A stretch of DNA of 64,000 nucleotides from a virus: positions 104,537 to 168,536 of the IMG/VR virus record IMGVR_UViG_3300010430_000004; one strand, 5' to 3'. This document shows, piece by piece, positions 24,101 through 32,907 of the stretch. A program made the translations under genes and the position numbers. Below the pieces are notes generated by a model that was not told where the DNA came from, ran no database searches, and saw only the letters and a program-made list of their open reading frames with translations. Position 1 is the stretch's first letter. Each line of letters opens with the position of its first letter.

Positions 24101-24484
24101 ATGGATCATCTTATAACACGATCAGACAGACTTAAGAAAAAGTTAGAAGACTTAGATTTTGAAATGTATGCTGCTAAAGCTAAAATGGATAGAGCTAGAA
24201 TTAATAAAAATTACTATAAATATATGGTGATTTCTTCTGAAAAAAATCTTGCAGAATTGTCTAGGGATAACATTACAGTTAATATGAGAGAGTTTGCTAA
24301 GATACGCAAAGAGTTAGCAATGGCTCGCGAAAGGCTTGCTCACTTTCTCATGGAGTATAGTAATCATGTACGATTTCTAGAAGCTGCTATACCTCGTTAT
24401 GAAGCCATGAAAATGGAATACGACGATATTATTAACCAGTTACAGAATAGAAAAGTAATATTACTGTTCAAGAGGAAAACGTGA
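24101..24484 (+). CDS. Coiled-coil protein, possibly leaderless
   Basis: 127 residues, almost wholly charged helix with heptads (RSDRLKKKLEDLDFEMYAAK, later MARERLAHFLMEYSNHVRFL). No Shine-Dalgarno lies before the ATG, and a -10-like element ends eight bases upstream. It is probably an elongated oligomer. Function unknown. Confidence 0.65.
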   Translation: MDHLITRSDRLKKKLEDLDFEMYAAKAKMDRARINKNYYKYMVISSEKNLAELSRDNITVNMREFAKIRKELAMARERLAHFLMEYSNHVRFLEAAIPRYEAMKMEYDDIINQLQNRKVILLFKRKT

Positions 24485-24699
24485 AAGACGAAGAGATTAG
24501 GAAAAAAATTGAAAATGACCCTGATTACATCTATAATCCTAAGATGGGTAATTCTCTTAAAAAAATGGTAGACAGATATCCAGATGGCATTGAGGATGAA
24601 AAGATAGCCAAAGTCCTTTGCATGGATATTGAAGAAATGAACAACATCTACGAATCTATTCTGGTTAAATTAAGAAAAGTATTAAAGGTGGAGGGCTAA
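24481..24699 (+). CDS. Small sigma-region-4-like HTH protein
   Basis: 72 residues from a GTG overlapping the previous TGA. Residues ~35-69 (DGIEDEKIAKVLCMDIEEMN, then NIYESILVKLRKVL) follow the sigma-70 region 4 helix-turn-helix: an 'IA..L.M' helix, a turn, then an E-x-x-x-I-Y-E-x-x-L-x-K-L-R helix. Region 4 binds the -35 element and the RNA polymerase flap, so this could redirect host polymerase. Resemblance only; there is no region 2 here. Confidence 0.55.
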   Translation: MKDEEIRKKIENDPDYIYNPKMGNSLKKMVDRYPDGIEDEKIAKVLCMDIEEMNNIYESILVKLRKVLKVEG

Positions 24700-25206
24700 A
24701 TGGCTGGTGCAATCGCAGGAATAGCTTTGGTATTGTTTTTATTTTTAGGATTACCATTAGCTTTATATAGAGATACTATAGATTCTCAAAGAAAAGCATT
24801 AAGAGATTTAATGAATGAGAGAAATAAAATCATTGAAAGCTCAAAGGTAGATATTCTAGTTGAGCTAAAAAAAGGAAACGATTTAACTGAATCTGTAGAA
24901 TCTTATAGAGATATTTCGTACAATATATATAGCAGAAGAAGATATACAGTCTCTGCTATAGAAAGAGCTAAAAGAATTGTTAGTGGCTGGAGTGAAGCCC
25001 AGGCAGTAACTATAACTTCTAGTAATGACAGAAAAATATTCCCAATGCACAGAGTATCAAAAATTATTATTTGTGAATCCAATGTTCTTAAATGGGAAGA
25101 TGCTTACAAAGATACTGATGAATTTAAGGAAAGATTAGAAGAAATTCTAGAGAAAAAACACGCAAAGAAACTTTTCGACAAGGTATATAAAGGAAAAGTT
25201 ATATGA
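24700..25206 (+). CDS. Membrane-anchored hypothetical protein
   Basis: 168 residues. An N-terminal anchor (AGIALVLFLFLGLPLALY) is followed by a soluble charged domain of about 140 residues (DSQRKALRDLMNERNKII). The domain would face the cytoplasm or periplasm depending on orientation. No family is recognised. Confidence 0.7.
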   Translation: MAGAIAGIALVLFLFLGLPLALYRDTIDSQRKALRDLMNERNKIIESSKVDILVELKKGNDLTESVESYRDISYNIYSRRRYTVSAIERAKRIVSGWSEAQAVTITSSNDRKIFPMHRVSKIIICESNVLKWEDAYKDTDEFKERLEEILEKKHAKKLFDKVYKGKVI

Positions 25207-25832
25207 ATATATTAGTATGGGATACTGAGACTGGTGGATTAGACGCTGGAGTGCATAGTCTGCTTACTGCCTATTTTGCTATTATTGACTCTAAAACTTT
25301 TGAGGTTAAGGCCGAGCTTAATTTAAAACTAAAGCCAAATGATGGTAAGTATAATCTTACTCCAAAGGCTATGGAAATTAATGGAATTGACATTGATAAG
25401 CACGACAAGGAAGCCATCACTTATGCTGAAGGCAATAAGATTTTGGTTAAGTTTTTAAATGATAACAAGATTAAAGGCAAACGAATTCACTATTACCCTA
25501 TGGGGCAAAACATTGGCTTTGATATTGATATGATTCAGGCGTATATCCTTTCAAAAGAAGAATACAAGAAGTGTGGAATCCATTATATTGAAATGGACAC
25601 AGCAGGAATAGCCCACTTTCTAAAAGTCATTGGTATATTCCCTGATCATCTCCAGCTTAATCTGGGTAAATTAGTAGATCACCTTAACCTTCCAAAGCGT
25701 AATGCCCACGAAGCCAAAGATGACGTTTTGATGACTATTGACGTTTTTAAAGGTTTAGTAAATATGTTCAGAGATAAAAAAGATTCTGCTTCTTCTCTAA
25801 AAACTAAGCTTATTTTAGGAAGCATTGAATAG
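25203..25832 (+). CDS. DnaQ/RNase T-type 3'-5' exonuclease
   Basis: 209 residues, ATGA overlap. DEDDh motifs: D7 and E9 (VWDTETGG), a middle D in GQNIGFDIDM, and H plus D in AHEAKDDVLMT. These bind two metals to remove 3' nucleotides. Lying close to the DnaE gene (26670), which has no exonuclease domain of its own, it is well placed to act as the replicase proofreader, like DnaQ. RNA 3' trimming is the alternative. Confidence 0.88.
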   Translation: MNILVWDTETGGLDAGVHSLLTAYFAIIDSKTFEVKAELNLKLKPNDGKYNLTPKAMEINGIDIDKHDKEAITYAEGNKILVKFLNDNKIKGKRIHYYPMGQNIGFDIDMIQAYILSKEEYKKCGIHYIEMDTAGIAHFLKVIGIFPDHLQLNLGKLVDHLNLPKRNAHEAKDDVLMTIDVFKGLVNMFRDKKDSASSLKTKLILGSIE

Positions 25833-25842
25833 TAAAAAAGAC

Positions 25843-25871
25843 TAGCTTTCTTCGATAATTCATGTTATATT
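25843..25871 (+). promoter_or_regulatory. Phage promoter, class TAGCTT-17-TATATT
   Basis: TAGCTT, 17 bases, TATATT with CATGT before the -10, in the gap after the exonuclease stop. It drives the Fis-type regulator at 25889 and probably dnaE. Confidence 0.85.
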
Positions 25872-25888
25872 AAAACAAAGGAGAAATT

Positions 25889-26236
25889 ATGACACTATTC
25901 GATCTTGAACGCGAACATATATTAAATACCCTAGTTACTACTGGGTGGAGAATGGAAGAAACTGCCAATTCTTTAGGCGTAAGTACTTCAACTCTAAAAG
26001 CAAAATTAAAAATACACAATATTCCATATACAGATGAAGAAAAATGCAAGACAATTATAGCTGGCATTAATAGAATGAAATTGAGTGCCATTCGAGTATT
26101 TTTAAGTTCTATGAATACTAAAACTCTCAGAGAAGTTTTGGAATTTGCTGAGTCAAATTATGACAACAGAACGTATTGTACCTTTTTTAAACACAAACCA
26201 TTTTTATTGTTAGTAGATGAGTTGAAGGCTAGATAA
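25889..26236 (+). CDS. Fis-type HTH DNA-binding protein
   Basis: 115 residues, first gene after a promoter with AAGGAG. Residues 5-42 (LEREHILNTLVTTGWRMEET, then ANSLGVSTSTLKAKLKIHNI) match the Fis/NtrC C-terminal HTH: 'A..LGVS.STLK.KLK'. The C-terminal 70 residues are helical and unassigned. A transcription regulator of the following replication operon, or a nucleoid-type protein, is likely. Confidence 0.75.
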   Translation: MTLFDLEREHILNTLVTTGWRMEETANSLGVSTSTLKAKLKIHNIPYTDEEKCKTIIAGINRMKLSAIRVFLSSMNTKTLREVLEFAESNYDNRTYCTFFKHKPFLLLVDELKAR

Positions 26237-26673
26237 TGTTTTTAGTATATTTAGTGTTTCTTCATTTTATTGCAGACTTTATTCTTCAAAGCAGAGAAAT
26301 GGGTCAAAAGAAAAGCAAAGAGCTTAAATGGTGGAGCTTGCACGTAGGTATCCAATTTTTAGTTTTTCTTTTCGGAATATGGATATTTAAAGGCCCAGAT
26401 TATGCTCTAGTATTTGCTCTATGGAACGCTCTCTTTCATGGAATGGTAGACGCTGTTATTTGGAATCTGTATGGCATTTCTGTATTTTATAGAGAATATA
26501 AAGGAAATATTCATCCTTCAGGAAGTGTAGCAGATGAAATACATAAAGAAGAGTATAAAAATAAATTAAAGAAAAATTGGAAATACTGGGAAGATCATTT
26601 ATTCTATACTACCATAGGCTTTGATCAGCTTCTTCATATCGCAACGATATTATTATTGGTGGAGAACCTATGA
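26236..26673 (+). CDS. DUF3307-type membrane protein
   Basis: 145 residues, TAATG start. The start matches the DUF3307 pattern (LVFLHFIADFILQSREMGQK), with further membrane segments (FLVFLFGIWIF, YALVFALWNALFHGMVDAVI) and a conserved-looking H-D-Q ending (GFDQLLHIATILLL). The family occurs in bacteria and large phages and has no established function. Confidence 0.75.
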   Translation: MFLVYLVFLHFIADFILQSREMGQKKSKELKWWSLHVGIQFLVFLFGIWIFKGPDYALVFALWNALFHGMVDAVIWNLYGISVFYREYKGNIHPSGSVADEIHKEEYKNKLKKNWKYWEDHLFYTTIGFDQLLHIATILLLVENL

Positions 26674-29600
26674 GCCCTATGAAATCTTTTATTAGCCCTC
26701 ACACTCATTGTGAAACATCAATGACTGGCTCTACTATTGCCAAAATGGTTAAGCGAGCAGTTGAGCTAGAGCGTAGTCATTTCTCATATACAGATCACAA
26801 TACTTTTTCTGGACTATATAAGGCTTACAATGCCTCTAAAGAAAGCGGTCTAGGCTTTGTTCCAGGAGTAGAGTTGTATTTCATGGACAATCAATGTGAA
26901 ACTATAGCCAATACAGATTCTCAATTTTTTAAGTACTTCAAAACTACTGTTTATTTTAAAGATCAAGAGGCTTTCCAAGCAGTAGCAAATATTACCAGAA
27001 GAGAACGTCCAACTTCAGACATTCGTGGTGAACAGCAAAAACTATATAACTGGCAGGATCTAAAAGATATTGCTGAATTGAATACAGTTTTTGCCACCTC
27101 TGATATGCAGGATCTGATTTCTAAAAATTTAATAGTTGGAAATACAAAATCTGCCCTAAATACTTACAAAAAATTAGTAAACATAGTAGGTAAGGACAGG
27201 CTATATGTTTCAATCATTGCCCACAAAGTAGATCGTACTTGGTTGCGTAAAGTCAAAGTTACTCTATTTAATGGTACTGAACTAATGCTAGATGACAATG
27301 ACAAGGTAGACTCTAATAGCTTTAAAAACGTAAACCCTATGGAACTACACACCCACTCTAATAAACACCATACCATTAAATCTATGACAATTAATGGTGT
27401 TTTTTATAACGTAAATCAAAGAGTGGAAAAGACAGAGCCAACTGAAGATTTTTATCCCATTGATGGCGATCTTGACCTCCAGAAAAGATCAAATAAGTTT
27501 ATGTATATGCTTGCTAAAAAGTTTGACCTTAAATGCTTAGTCAGTGATTATGCTTATTTTGCTGAAAAAGACGATAAAGTTGTTCAAAATATGAAGCTTG
27601 AGACTACAAAATTTGCCGCTGATTATTGTATGTTAAACAATGAAGAGGTTATTGATTACATGACTAATGTATTAGGCATTACGATAAAAGATGCTGAAGA
27701 AATGATGGCAAATACATTATCTTTTGCTAATCAGTTTAATGATTTCAAATTAGAATATGATTATCGATTACCTGAAGTGGGTGGAGATGCTTACCAAAAG
27801 ACTCTGGAAATCATTAAGTCTACTGGTCGAGCACACTTATTAAAAGACCCAGTGTATCGTGACCGTTTAAAACATGAATTTAAAATTTTAAAAGACAATG
27901 GCATACTTGATCTTTTGCCATACTTCTTGCCTATCAGAGACGTATTAAACTATTACAAAGATCAGGGAGAATTGACTGGCCCTAGCCGTGGAAGTGCTGG
28001 TGGATGCCTTCTTATGTATCTTATGGGTATTACTCAGTTAGATCCCATTCCCTATGATTTACCGTTTGAGCGTTTCTTTTCAATGGACCGTATAGAAAAC
28101 AACAACTTACCCGATGTAGATGTGGATTTGCCCCATAGAGAATTGCTGGTTGGAGATGATGGATATCTCACAAGGGTATATGGCAACAAATGGGCTCAAG
28201 TATCTACTAGATCTTTGCTTAAAATTAAAAGTGCGATTAAAGACGTTTCTCGTTACGTTAATGGTGGAAAAGTTACTGAAGAAGCTGAAAAAATTTCCAA
28301 AGCTTTGCCAGCTCCACCACAAGGGGTGAGTGGCCCAGACGCTGTTTTTGGTTTTGAAGATTCATCTGGAGCACACGTTCCAGGTTTATTGGAACAATCA
28401 GATACCCTTCAAGAATACGCACTAGCAAATCCTAGAGATTGGAATATTATAACCCATGCTCTTGGGGTACCTCGTCAGATATCTCGTCACGCTTCAGCTT
28501 TTATTATAGCTGATCAAGACCTAAACGAATTAGTACCTATGATGAGCATTAAAGAAGCTAATCGAGTAACCCAATGGGAAGCTGGAGAAGTAGAAGCCGC
28601 TGGTTTAATCAAATACGACTTTCTTTGTGTATCTCAATTAAAAGATATTGGAGATTGTCTTAAATATGTAAATGAAAAAAATAAAGACGCTTTTACTGCT
28701 GGAACTTTCACTCACAAAGATGTTGAAACTTATATATGGAACTTGCCAGTAGACCTTGAAGCCTATGCTGCTTTTTATGAAGGCAATACCGAAACCGTTT
28801 TCCAGTGTAACACCAAGAGTATGCTTCCTTTCGTTAAGCGTATTAAGCCTAAAAATATAATGGACCTAGCAACTATTCTAGCCCTTGTTCGTCCAGGGCC
28901 TCTAGATTTTATTGATCCTAAAACTAATAGATCAATGGCTGAAGAATATATGTGGAGAAGAGAAGGTAGATCACAACCAGACATTAAAGAGCTAGCTGAA
29001 TTGTTACCAGACACTTACGGTATTATTGTATTTCAGGAAGATATTACCAAAATCGCATCTAAGCTTGCCGGATTTTCTGGACCTGACGCTGAGAATCTTA
29101 GAAAATTTATGTGTAAGAAGAAAAAGAAAGCTATGATGATGATGAAACCTGCCTTTGTTGAAGGTGCCGTTAATAACGGACATACTGAAGAAGTAGCTAA
29201 CGCTATTTGGGATCAGATGGAAACTTTTGCAGCATACGGATTTTCTATCATTCACAGTGTTGGCTATGCTATGATAACCTATGCTTGCGTCTTTCTTAAG
29301 CACAACTATCCACTAGAATGGTGGGCTTCTGTTCTTTCCAATGCCAAGGATAAAGAGATCAATGAAGAACTTTGGAAGTATGTTAAAGATATGGTTGCTT
29401 CTCCTGACATTAACTTATCTAAAGAACATATAGTTATCGATTATAAAAATAACAAACTGCGTTCTAAATTATCAATGATTACTGGCCTTGGCGAAAAAGC
29501 TATCCAGCCAATTATGGAAGGTAGGCCCTACAAAGATATTAGAGACTTTGTTGATAAAGAAGTATGTGGAATGAGCATGACAAATAAATTAGCCTATATT

Positions 29601-30320
29601 GGTGTGTTGGATTCTTTGTTTGATCCTAATACTCAGCCATTAGATAAGCTACAAATAATTGCTGACTTGTTTGAAGAGAGAAAGTTTTATAAAAAGGTTC
29701 AGGACAAGGCTGATTCTCTTAATATAAAACTAACAAGAGAAGCTTTAAATTCTGCTGATCAACTTTATGAATTTGCTCAAGGAACTGAAGGACTTCACAG
29801 ATTAGCACCTGTTAAAAAAGGCACTCTTGATCAGAAGTATTCCTTCTTATCCAGCCTAGAGGACTTTAAACTTAAAAAGAGTATTCTGCCAAGTATGCCT
29901 ATTAGTCTGATGGATGCTTTGCTTGAAATGAAAAATGACAAGATTCACGACACTAAGGATTCAAGAACAGGGTCTAGATATTGCGGCATAAACAGCAGGG
30001 GCAGAGAAACCCCAATCATAAATGGCAAACGAATGAGAATGCTTGATGAGAGAATAATAAAGAAAGACTTTTACTTTGCTGTACCTGTGTATATACATGA
30101 AGCAAAGACTTTCGATTATTCTGGTGGAAGAAAAAAAGCACTAAAAATTATAGTTGATGCTGATGGCTATATTTCAGAAAAAGTACTCTGGCCAAACTAC
30201 GAGTCTCAGGAACTGGAATATCCAGAAAATTTGAAAAAGGGAGCAACAGCTCTTATGTTCTTTTCAAAAAAAGAAGACTCGCCCTACACAAACATCAATG
30301 ATATCTATGTGATAGAGTAA
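26670..30320 (+). CDS. dnaE: DNA polymerase III alpha subunit (C-family replicase)
   Basis: 1216 residues, ATGA start. An N-terminal PHP domain (PHTHCETSMTG, YTDHNTFSGL) keeps several metal-binding residues. The polymerase active site is in LPDVDVDLPH (about 480-488) with the third Asp in GLIKYDFL (~647), as in DnaE. Fingers (VPRQISRHASAFI, YGIIVFQEDI) and the HhH/OB-like C-terminus are present; there is no exonuclease domain. It is the main replicase. No clamp, clamp loader or helicase was recognised in this window. Confidence 0.95.
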   Translation: MSPMKSFISPHTHCETSMTGSTIAKMVKRAVELERSHFSYTDHNTFSGLYKAYNASKESGLGFVPGVELYFMDNQCETIANTDSQFFKYFKTTVYFKDQEAFQAVANITRRERPTSDIRGEQQKLYNWQDLKDIAELNTVFATSDMQDLISKNLIVGNTKSALNTYKKLVNIVGKDRLYVSIIAHKVDRTWLRKVKVTLFNGTELMLDDNDKVDSNSFKNVNPMELHTHSNKHHTIKSMTINGVFYNVNQRVEKTEPTEDFYPIDGDLDLQKRSNKFMYMLAKKFDLKCLVSDYAYFAEKDDKVVQNMKLETTKFAADYCMLNNEEVIDYMTNVLGITIKDAEEMMANTLSFANQFNDFKLEYDYRLPEVGGDAYQKTLEIIKSTGRAHLLKDPVYRDRLKHEFKILKDNGILDLLPYFLPIRDVLNYYKDQGELTGPSRGSAGGCLLMYLMGITQLDPIPYDLPFERFFSMDRIENNNLPDVDVDLPHRELLVGDDGYLTRVYGNKWAQVSTRSLLKIKSAIKDVSRYVNGGKVTEEAEKISKALPAPPQGVSGPDAVFGFEDSSGAHVPGLLEQSDTLQEYALANPRDWNIITHALGVPRQISRHASAFIIADQDLNELVPMMSIKEANRVTQWEAGEVEAAGLIKYDFLCVSQLKDIGDCLKYVNEKNKDAFTAGTFTHKDVETYIWNLPVDLEAYAAFYEGNTETVFQCNTKSMLPFVKRIKPKNIMDLATILALVRPGPLDFIDPKTNRSMAEEYMWRREGRSQPDIKELAELLPDTYGIIVFQEDITKIASKLAGFSGPDAENLRKFMCKKKKKAMMMMKPAFVEGAVNNGHTEEVANAIWDQMETFAAYGFSIIHSVGYAMITYACVFLKHNYPLEWWASVLSNAKDKEINEELWKYVKDMVASPDINLSKEHIVIDYKNNKLRSKLSMITGLGEKAIQPIMEGRPYKDIRDFVDKEVCGMSMTNKLAYIGVLDSLFDPNTQPLDKLQIIADLFEERKFYKKVQDKADSLNIKLTREALNSADQLYEFAQGTEGLHRLAPVKKGTLDQKYSFLSSLEDFKLKKSILPSMPISLMDALLEMKNDKIHDTKDSRTGSRYCGINSRGRETPIINGKRMRMLDERIIKKDFYFAVPVYIHEAKTFDYSGGRKKALKIIVDADGYISEKVLWPNYESQELEYPENLKKGATALMFFSKKEDSPYTNINDIYVIE

Positions 30321-30340
30321 ATTTTACTTAAAAATTTTAT

Positions 30341-30369
30341 TAGCATTTTTCAACAATCTATGTTATATT
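30341..30369 (+). promoter_or_regulatory. Phage promoter, class TAGCAT-17-TATATT
   Basis: TAGCAT, 17 bases, TATATT with TATGT before the -10 (the C of CATGT is T here). It lies between dnaE and the microprotein gene at 30389. Confidence 0.85.
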
Positions 30370-30388
30370 AAAAGAAATAGGAGGCTTT

Positions 30389-30553
30389 ATGCCAACACTA
30401 ATTGCTAGTATTATTAATTTTTTTAAAGTACCTGTAGTATTGGGTGCTGCTATTTATCTTAAATATGGAATGCCCATGTTTGCTGATTACTTATTTGTAG
30501 TAGCTGGCGTTTGGATGGTTCTTGGTTTAATTAAATGGATTAGAGGAGAGTAA
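30389..30553 (+). CDS. Two-segment membrane microprotein
   Basis: 54 residues right behind a promoter and GGAGG. Hydrophobic segments IINFFKVPVVLGAAIY and YLFVVAGVWMVLGLI, short basic end. The size and topology suit a small inner-membrane protein; the strong expression signals make it a real gene. Confidence 0.7.
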   Translation: MPTLIASIINFFKVPVVLGAAIYLKYGMPMFADYLFVVAGVWMVLGLIKWIRGE

Positions 30554-30554
30554 G

Positions 30555-30824
30555 ATGAAATATAATAAAGTAAAAATGAATGAATACTGTAGCTACCACA
30601 GCAAGACTATTACCTATACTAACGATAAAGGTCGTAGAATACAAGAAGAAAGCGTGGTAATTAAATGTGACCCTTGCAAACACGCTGATGCGATTGTTAG
30701 AGCTAACGGACAAGAGTATGGCCTTAGAATGATTGCTTCTGCTGCCCATAATGCTCCAAAGGGTTCTTTTTGGAAAAACTGCCACGGCTATGCCAAGAGA
30801 AAGTATTCGGCAAAGGCTTCATAA
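30555..30824 (+). CDS. Small basic Cys/His protein
   Basis: 89 residues. CSYHSK near the start and CDPCKHADA in the middle give a C-x2-H ... C-x2-C pattern suited to one zinc. Basic C-terminus (CHGYAKRKYSAKAS). Unknown. Confidence 0.65.
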   Translation: MKYNKVKMNEYCSYHSKTITYTNDKGRRIQEESVVIKCDPCKHADAIVRANGQEYGLRMIASAAHNAPKGSFWKNCHGYAKRKYSAKAS

Positions 30825-31642
30825 TGATTGAAACACGCCGCCACAAAAAGATAGCTTTTATAACAGATATTCATGGTTCTCAAGCAACTCTTGAAGCTTT
30901 GTTAAAAAAGATCCCAAAGGACTATACCATCGTTGGCGGTGGAGATCTTATTGATCGTGGAAAACGTTCAAGAGAAGTTGTTCAAATGTTTATAGATAAT
31001 GATTGGCCCTGTGTTATGGGCAATCACGATTTTTTTATGACTGATGAGCGTAATCCAAGATTTTGGAAAGCTCGCCATTCCTTGTGGTGGGCCAATGGTG
31101 GAAAATCTACTATCAGAAGTTATGGTGGAAAGTGGAAGATTCAAAACGATACAGATCATAGGCAAATCTTCCAAGAACACAGAGCTTGGATGAGGGCGCT
31201 TCCCATAGTGATAAAATTTCCAAATATAAAGATCAATGGTAGAGAAGTGTGGGTTTCCCATTCTCCTCTAGATAGGTCTATGGAAATAGCCATGACTTCT
31301 GAAATTCTTGAAAAAGTTTTAAAGACTTGTGACAGAGAGTACGCGCTTACTCAACCAAATTCCCCTGAAGGTTTAATTGTTCAAAATGCTTTTTGGAGAC
31401 ACTGGGATGATGGAATAGTAACCAAAGAAAATAAAAGACCCAAGGGTTATCCCAAGGATAATTTTCCATTCTTTAACGTAACAGGCCATACTACTCTGTT
31501 TGATGTTCATATAGATGAACACTTTGCTTGCGTAGATACTGGCTCTTATTATCCAGACGGCAAAATGTCTGCTTTACTGTTGCCTGAAATGACGGTAATT
31601 GAGCAGGAACCTATTGAAGATACTTATCTTTACAAAAAATAA
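30824..31642 (+). CDS. PP1/lambda-type protein phosphatase
   Basis: 272 residues from the ATG in a TAATG overlap; the open frame reaches further upstream inside the previous gene. Motifs: TDIHGS, GGDLIDRGKRS (the GDxxDRG signature of PPP-family serine/threonine phosphatases), MGNHDF, SHSPL and a late TGHT histidine. Phage lambda and other phages carry such phosphatases. It could dephosphorylate host proteins, or nucleotides as in the related ApaH branch. Confidence 0.85.
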   Translation: MIETRRHKKIAFITDIHGSQATLEALLKKIPKDYTIVGGGDLIDRGKRSREVVQMFIDNDWPCVMGNHDFFMTDERNPRFWKARHSLWWANGGKSTIRSYGGKWKIQNDTDHRQIFQEHRAWMRALPIVIKFPNIKINGREVWVSHSPLDRSMEIAMTSEILEKVLKTCDREYALTQPNSPEGLIVQNAFWRHWDDGIVTKENKRPKGYPKDNFPFFNVTGHTTLFDVHIDEHFACVDTGSYYPDGKMSALLLPEMTVIEQEPIEDTYLYKK

Positions 31643-31652
31643 TAAAAAATAC

Positions 31653-31681
31653 TAGCATTTTTTTATTTTTCATGTTATATT
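31653..31681 (+). promoter_or_regulatory. Phage promoter, class TAGCAT-17-TATATT
   Basis: TAGCAT, 17 bases, TATATT with CATGT before the -10, and a leader ending AATAACTGGAGG. It drives the secreted subtilase. Confidence 0.88.
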
Positions 31682-31699
31682 AAAATAACTGGAGGATTT

Positions 31700-32629
31700 A
31701 TGAAAAATATACTGATTCTACTTTTTATGGTTTTTATGTTGAGTCATTTCGCCAAAGCTGAGACTATTAAAATAGCAGTCATTGACACTGGCTTTGATTT
31801 TAAATCTGAATGGGGTCCAAATAAACATGGGCTTGTTAAGCCTAAATTTTGTGTAGCAGATTCTAAAAAGGGAATTTACACTCATAGAGATTTTGTTCTA
31901 GAAGAATTAATGAGACCTGAATTTGAAGAATTGAAAGCACTGCTTAAATCTCCTAACCCAGATGGAGATAGGGTAATGGCCCTTTCTGTTGGTCACAATA
32001 TCAGGAGAAGATCATTGGCTCAAGATAATCATGGACATGGCACCCACGTTGCTGGTATTATAGCTAAAGAACTAAAAGACGTAGACTATTGCATGATCAT
32101 TCTTAAATATTTTGATCCCAATTCTGCTACTAACAATTTGAAAAATACCATAAAGGCTTTTAAATATGCTGTATCTTTAAATGTAGACTATATTAATTAC
32201 AGTGGTGGAGGTTTAGAATACTCTCAAGAAGAAAAAAATATTGTCATGGAGGCACTTAAAAAGGGCATAAAAGTTGTCACTGCTGCTGGTAACGAAAGAA
32301 CAAATAGTGACGTTAATAAGTATTACCCTGCTCAATATGACCCTAGAATAATAAATGTGGGAAACAGATGCATTGAGTGCGATGGTGGATATATTGAAGG
32401 AAAAGACAGATTTGGTAAGACTATAAAAATTTCAAGTAGTAGCAATTATGGAAACTCTATAGACTATTATGAAATTGGTGAAAAAGTTATTAGCTTGTAT
32501 CCAAACAATGGATACGGCCCAATGACTGGTACAAGTCAAGCAACACCCAAGGCTTTGGCTAAAGAAGTAAAAAGAGACATTCTTCGTAAAAAGATTGAAT
32601 TTTACGAAAAGACAAAAAACATAATCTAA
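31700..32629 (+). CDS. Secreted subtilisin-like serine protease (S8)
   Basis: 309 residues. Signal peptide: K, then ILILLFMVFMLSHFAKA with cleavage before E21. The catalytic triad is complete: D29 (AVIDTGFDF), H113 (HGHGTHVAGI) and S279 (GTSQATP). The oxyanion Asn is in TAAGNER. There is no room for a propeptide, as the catalytic Asp lies only 9 residues after the cleavage site. It probably acts in the periplasm or outside the cell. A role in lysis, envelope remodelling or superinfection exclusion is inference. Confidence 0.9.
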   Translation: MKNILILLFMVFMLSHFAKAETIKIAVIDTGFDFKSEWGPNKHGLVKPKFCVADSKKGIYTHRDFVLEELMRPEFEELKALLKSPNPDGDRVMALSVGHNIRRRSLAQDNHGHGTHVAGIIAKELKDVDYCMIILKYFDPNSATNNLKNTIKAFKYAVSLNVDYINYSGGGLEYSQEEKNIVMEALKKGIKVVTAAGNERTNSDVNKYYPAQYDPRIINVGNRCIECDGGYIEGKDRFGKTIKISSSSNYGNSIDYYEIGEKVISLYPNNGYGPMTGTSQATPKALAKEVKRDILRKKIEFYEKTKNII

Positions 32630-32655
32630 CGATATTATGTAATGAAGGAGTTTTT

Positions 32656-32892
32656 ATGAGAAAACAATTATTGGATACTATAGAACACTCTGAACACCTT
32701 AAAGTGAAAATGTTGATTAGCACCGATGAAACTACTCTTTTTGCTCATATTAATTATGACGATGGAAAACAAAAAGCCACCATTGAAAAGGGCTTTAGAA
32801 ACAACATACTAGGTGTAAAGGCTATGGATAGCTTTATCGACAAGATGGTAGATAACGATGGAATACTTGATTATTTTAATTTGAGGAAATAA
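32656..32892 (+). CDS. Small hypothetical protein
   Basis: 78 residues with GAAGGAG before the ATG. Mixed alpha/beta (LFAHINYDDGKQKATIEKGF). An upstream ACGATATTAT stretch may be promoter-like. Unknown. Confidence 0.65.
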   Translation: MRKQLLDTIEHSEHLKVKMLISTDETTLFAHINYDDGKQKATIEKGFRNNILGVKAMDSFIDKMVDNDGILDYFNLRK

Positions 32893-32907
32893 ACTAAAGG
32901 GGCAATA

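Noticed and set aside
28107-29303. Minus-strand open frames inside dnaE
   Set aside because: They are antisense shadows of a clearly recognised polymerase gene.
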